Source: Gordonia mangrovi (GTDB lineage: Bacteria > Actinomycetota > Actinomycetes > Mycobacteriales > Mycobacteriaceae). From it: a stretch of 64,000 nucleotides of DNA. The notes below the pieces were generated by a model, which saw nothing but the letters and a program-made list of their open reading frames with translations, had not been told where the DNA came from and did not search any database. The stretch covers positions 3,410,001 through 3,474,000 of the forward strand of contig NZ_CP102850.1 of the NCBI RefSeq assembly GCF_024734075.1, given 5' to 3'. A program made the translations under genes and the position numbers. Positions 63,960 to 64,000 of the stretch are shown here, in pieces (the stretch's first letter is position 1; the number at the start of each line of letters is the position of its first letter).

Positions 63960-64000
63960 CTACTCGCCGGCACGCACGTCGGAGAGGAAGCGGGACGCGA
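63960..64000 (-). CDS. Possible 3' end of a gene cut by the window edge
   Basis: On the minus strand the last 38 bases read ASRFLSDVRAGE and then TAG at 63960-63962, a plausible C-terminus. Too short to identify. Confidence 0.3.
   Translation of the reverse strand, partial: ASRFLSDVRAGE

Overview
The window is a GC-rich, densely packed catabolic region of a mycolic-acid actinobacterium. A complete Mce lipid-import operon (two YrbE permeases, MceA-F, two Mce-associated proteins), three SDRs with the mycofactocin-type insertion, many paralogous beta-oxidation genes and frequent GTG starts and ATGA overlaps point to the Mycobacteriales. Gordonia or Rhodococcus is my best guess, by inference only. 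I see no rRNA, tRNA, IS element, phage gene or CRISPR array.

Layout. 1-963: 3' part of an acyl-CoA dehydrogenase. 1136-8137 (minus): an FMN reductase and a branched-chain-amino-acid-type (Liv) ABC importer with two paralogous binding lipoproteins, a permease-permease-ATPase fusion and a LivF ATPase. 8443-13552 (plus): SDR, nitronate monooxygenase-like enzyme, crotonase, tandem acyl-CoA dehydrogenase. 13667-18750 (minus): SDR, aldehyde dehydrogenase, 3-hydroxyisobutyrate-dehydrogenase-like enzyme, P450, DoxX. 19120-23588 (plus): amidohydrolase, small protein, MaoC-like hydratase, SDR, enoyl-CoA hydratase. 23695-26496 (minus): meta-cleavage-type hydrolase, HsaA-like hydroxylase, flavin reductase. 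26870-29530 (plus): COX III/IV-like pair and a KstD-like dehydrogenase. 29797-30543 (minus): unknown membrane protein. 30810-35284 (plus): extradiol dioxygenase, LLM flavin monooxygenase, Baeyer-Villiger monooxygenase. 35483-41995 (minus): IclR, a degenerate RibB-like protein, a small protein, a tandem CoA-transferase, an atypical crotonase, and a TetR. 42630-47024 (plus): SDR, broken ferredoxin reductase, 3Fe-4S ferredoxin, P450, second KstD-like enzyme. 47124-49485 (minus): ferredoxin, SDR, P450. 49873-62737: mce operon, Mce-associated pair, aldehyde dehydrogenase and TetR. 62741-63840 (minus): second TetR with an unknown partner.

How the genes may work together (inference). The enzyme set suggests import of a hydrophobic or carboxylated (poly)cyclic compound through Mce and/or Liv. 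P450s with their own ferredoxins and mycofactocin-linked SDRs would oxidise it. KstD-like flavoproteins would desaturate or aromatise a ring. HsaA/HsaB-like proteins would hydroxylate the phenol, and an extradiol dioxygenase with a C-C hydrolase would open the ring. BVMO and LLM monooxygenases would handle other ring ketones, and CoA-transferase, ACADs, hydratases and SDRs would finish by beta-oxidation. The parts resemble steroid ring A/B degradation, but the gene order is not the canonical cholesterol cluster as I know it and the substrate cannot be read from sequence. Three palindromes of the form GAGAA-N5-TTCTC (49613, 60261, 62000) link the mce operon, its accessory genes and the TetR at 62093 into a probable local regulon. 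A second motif family (TCAATCAA-N2-GCTTGA) flanks the TetR at 41309.
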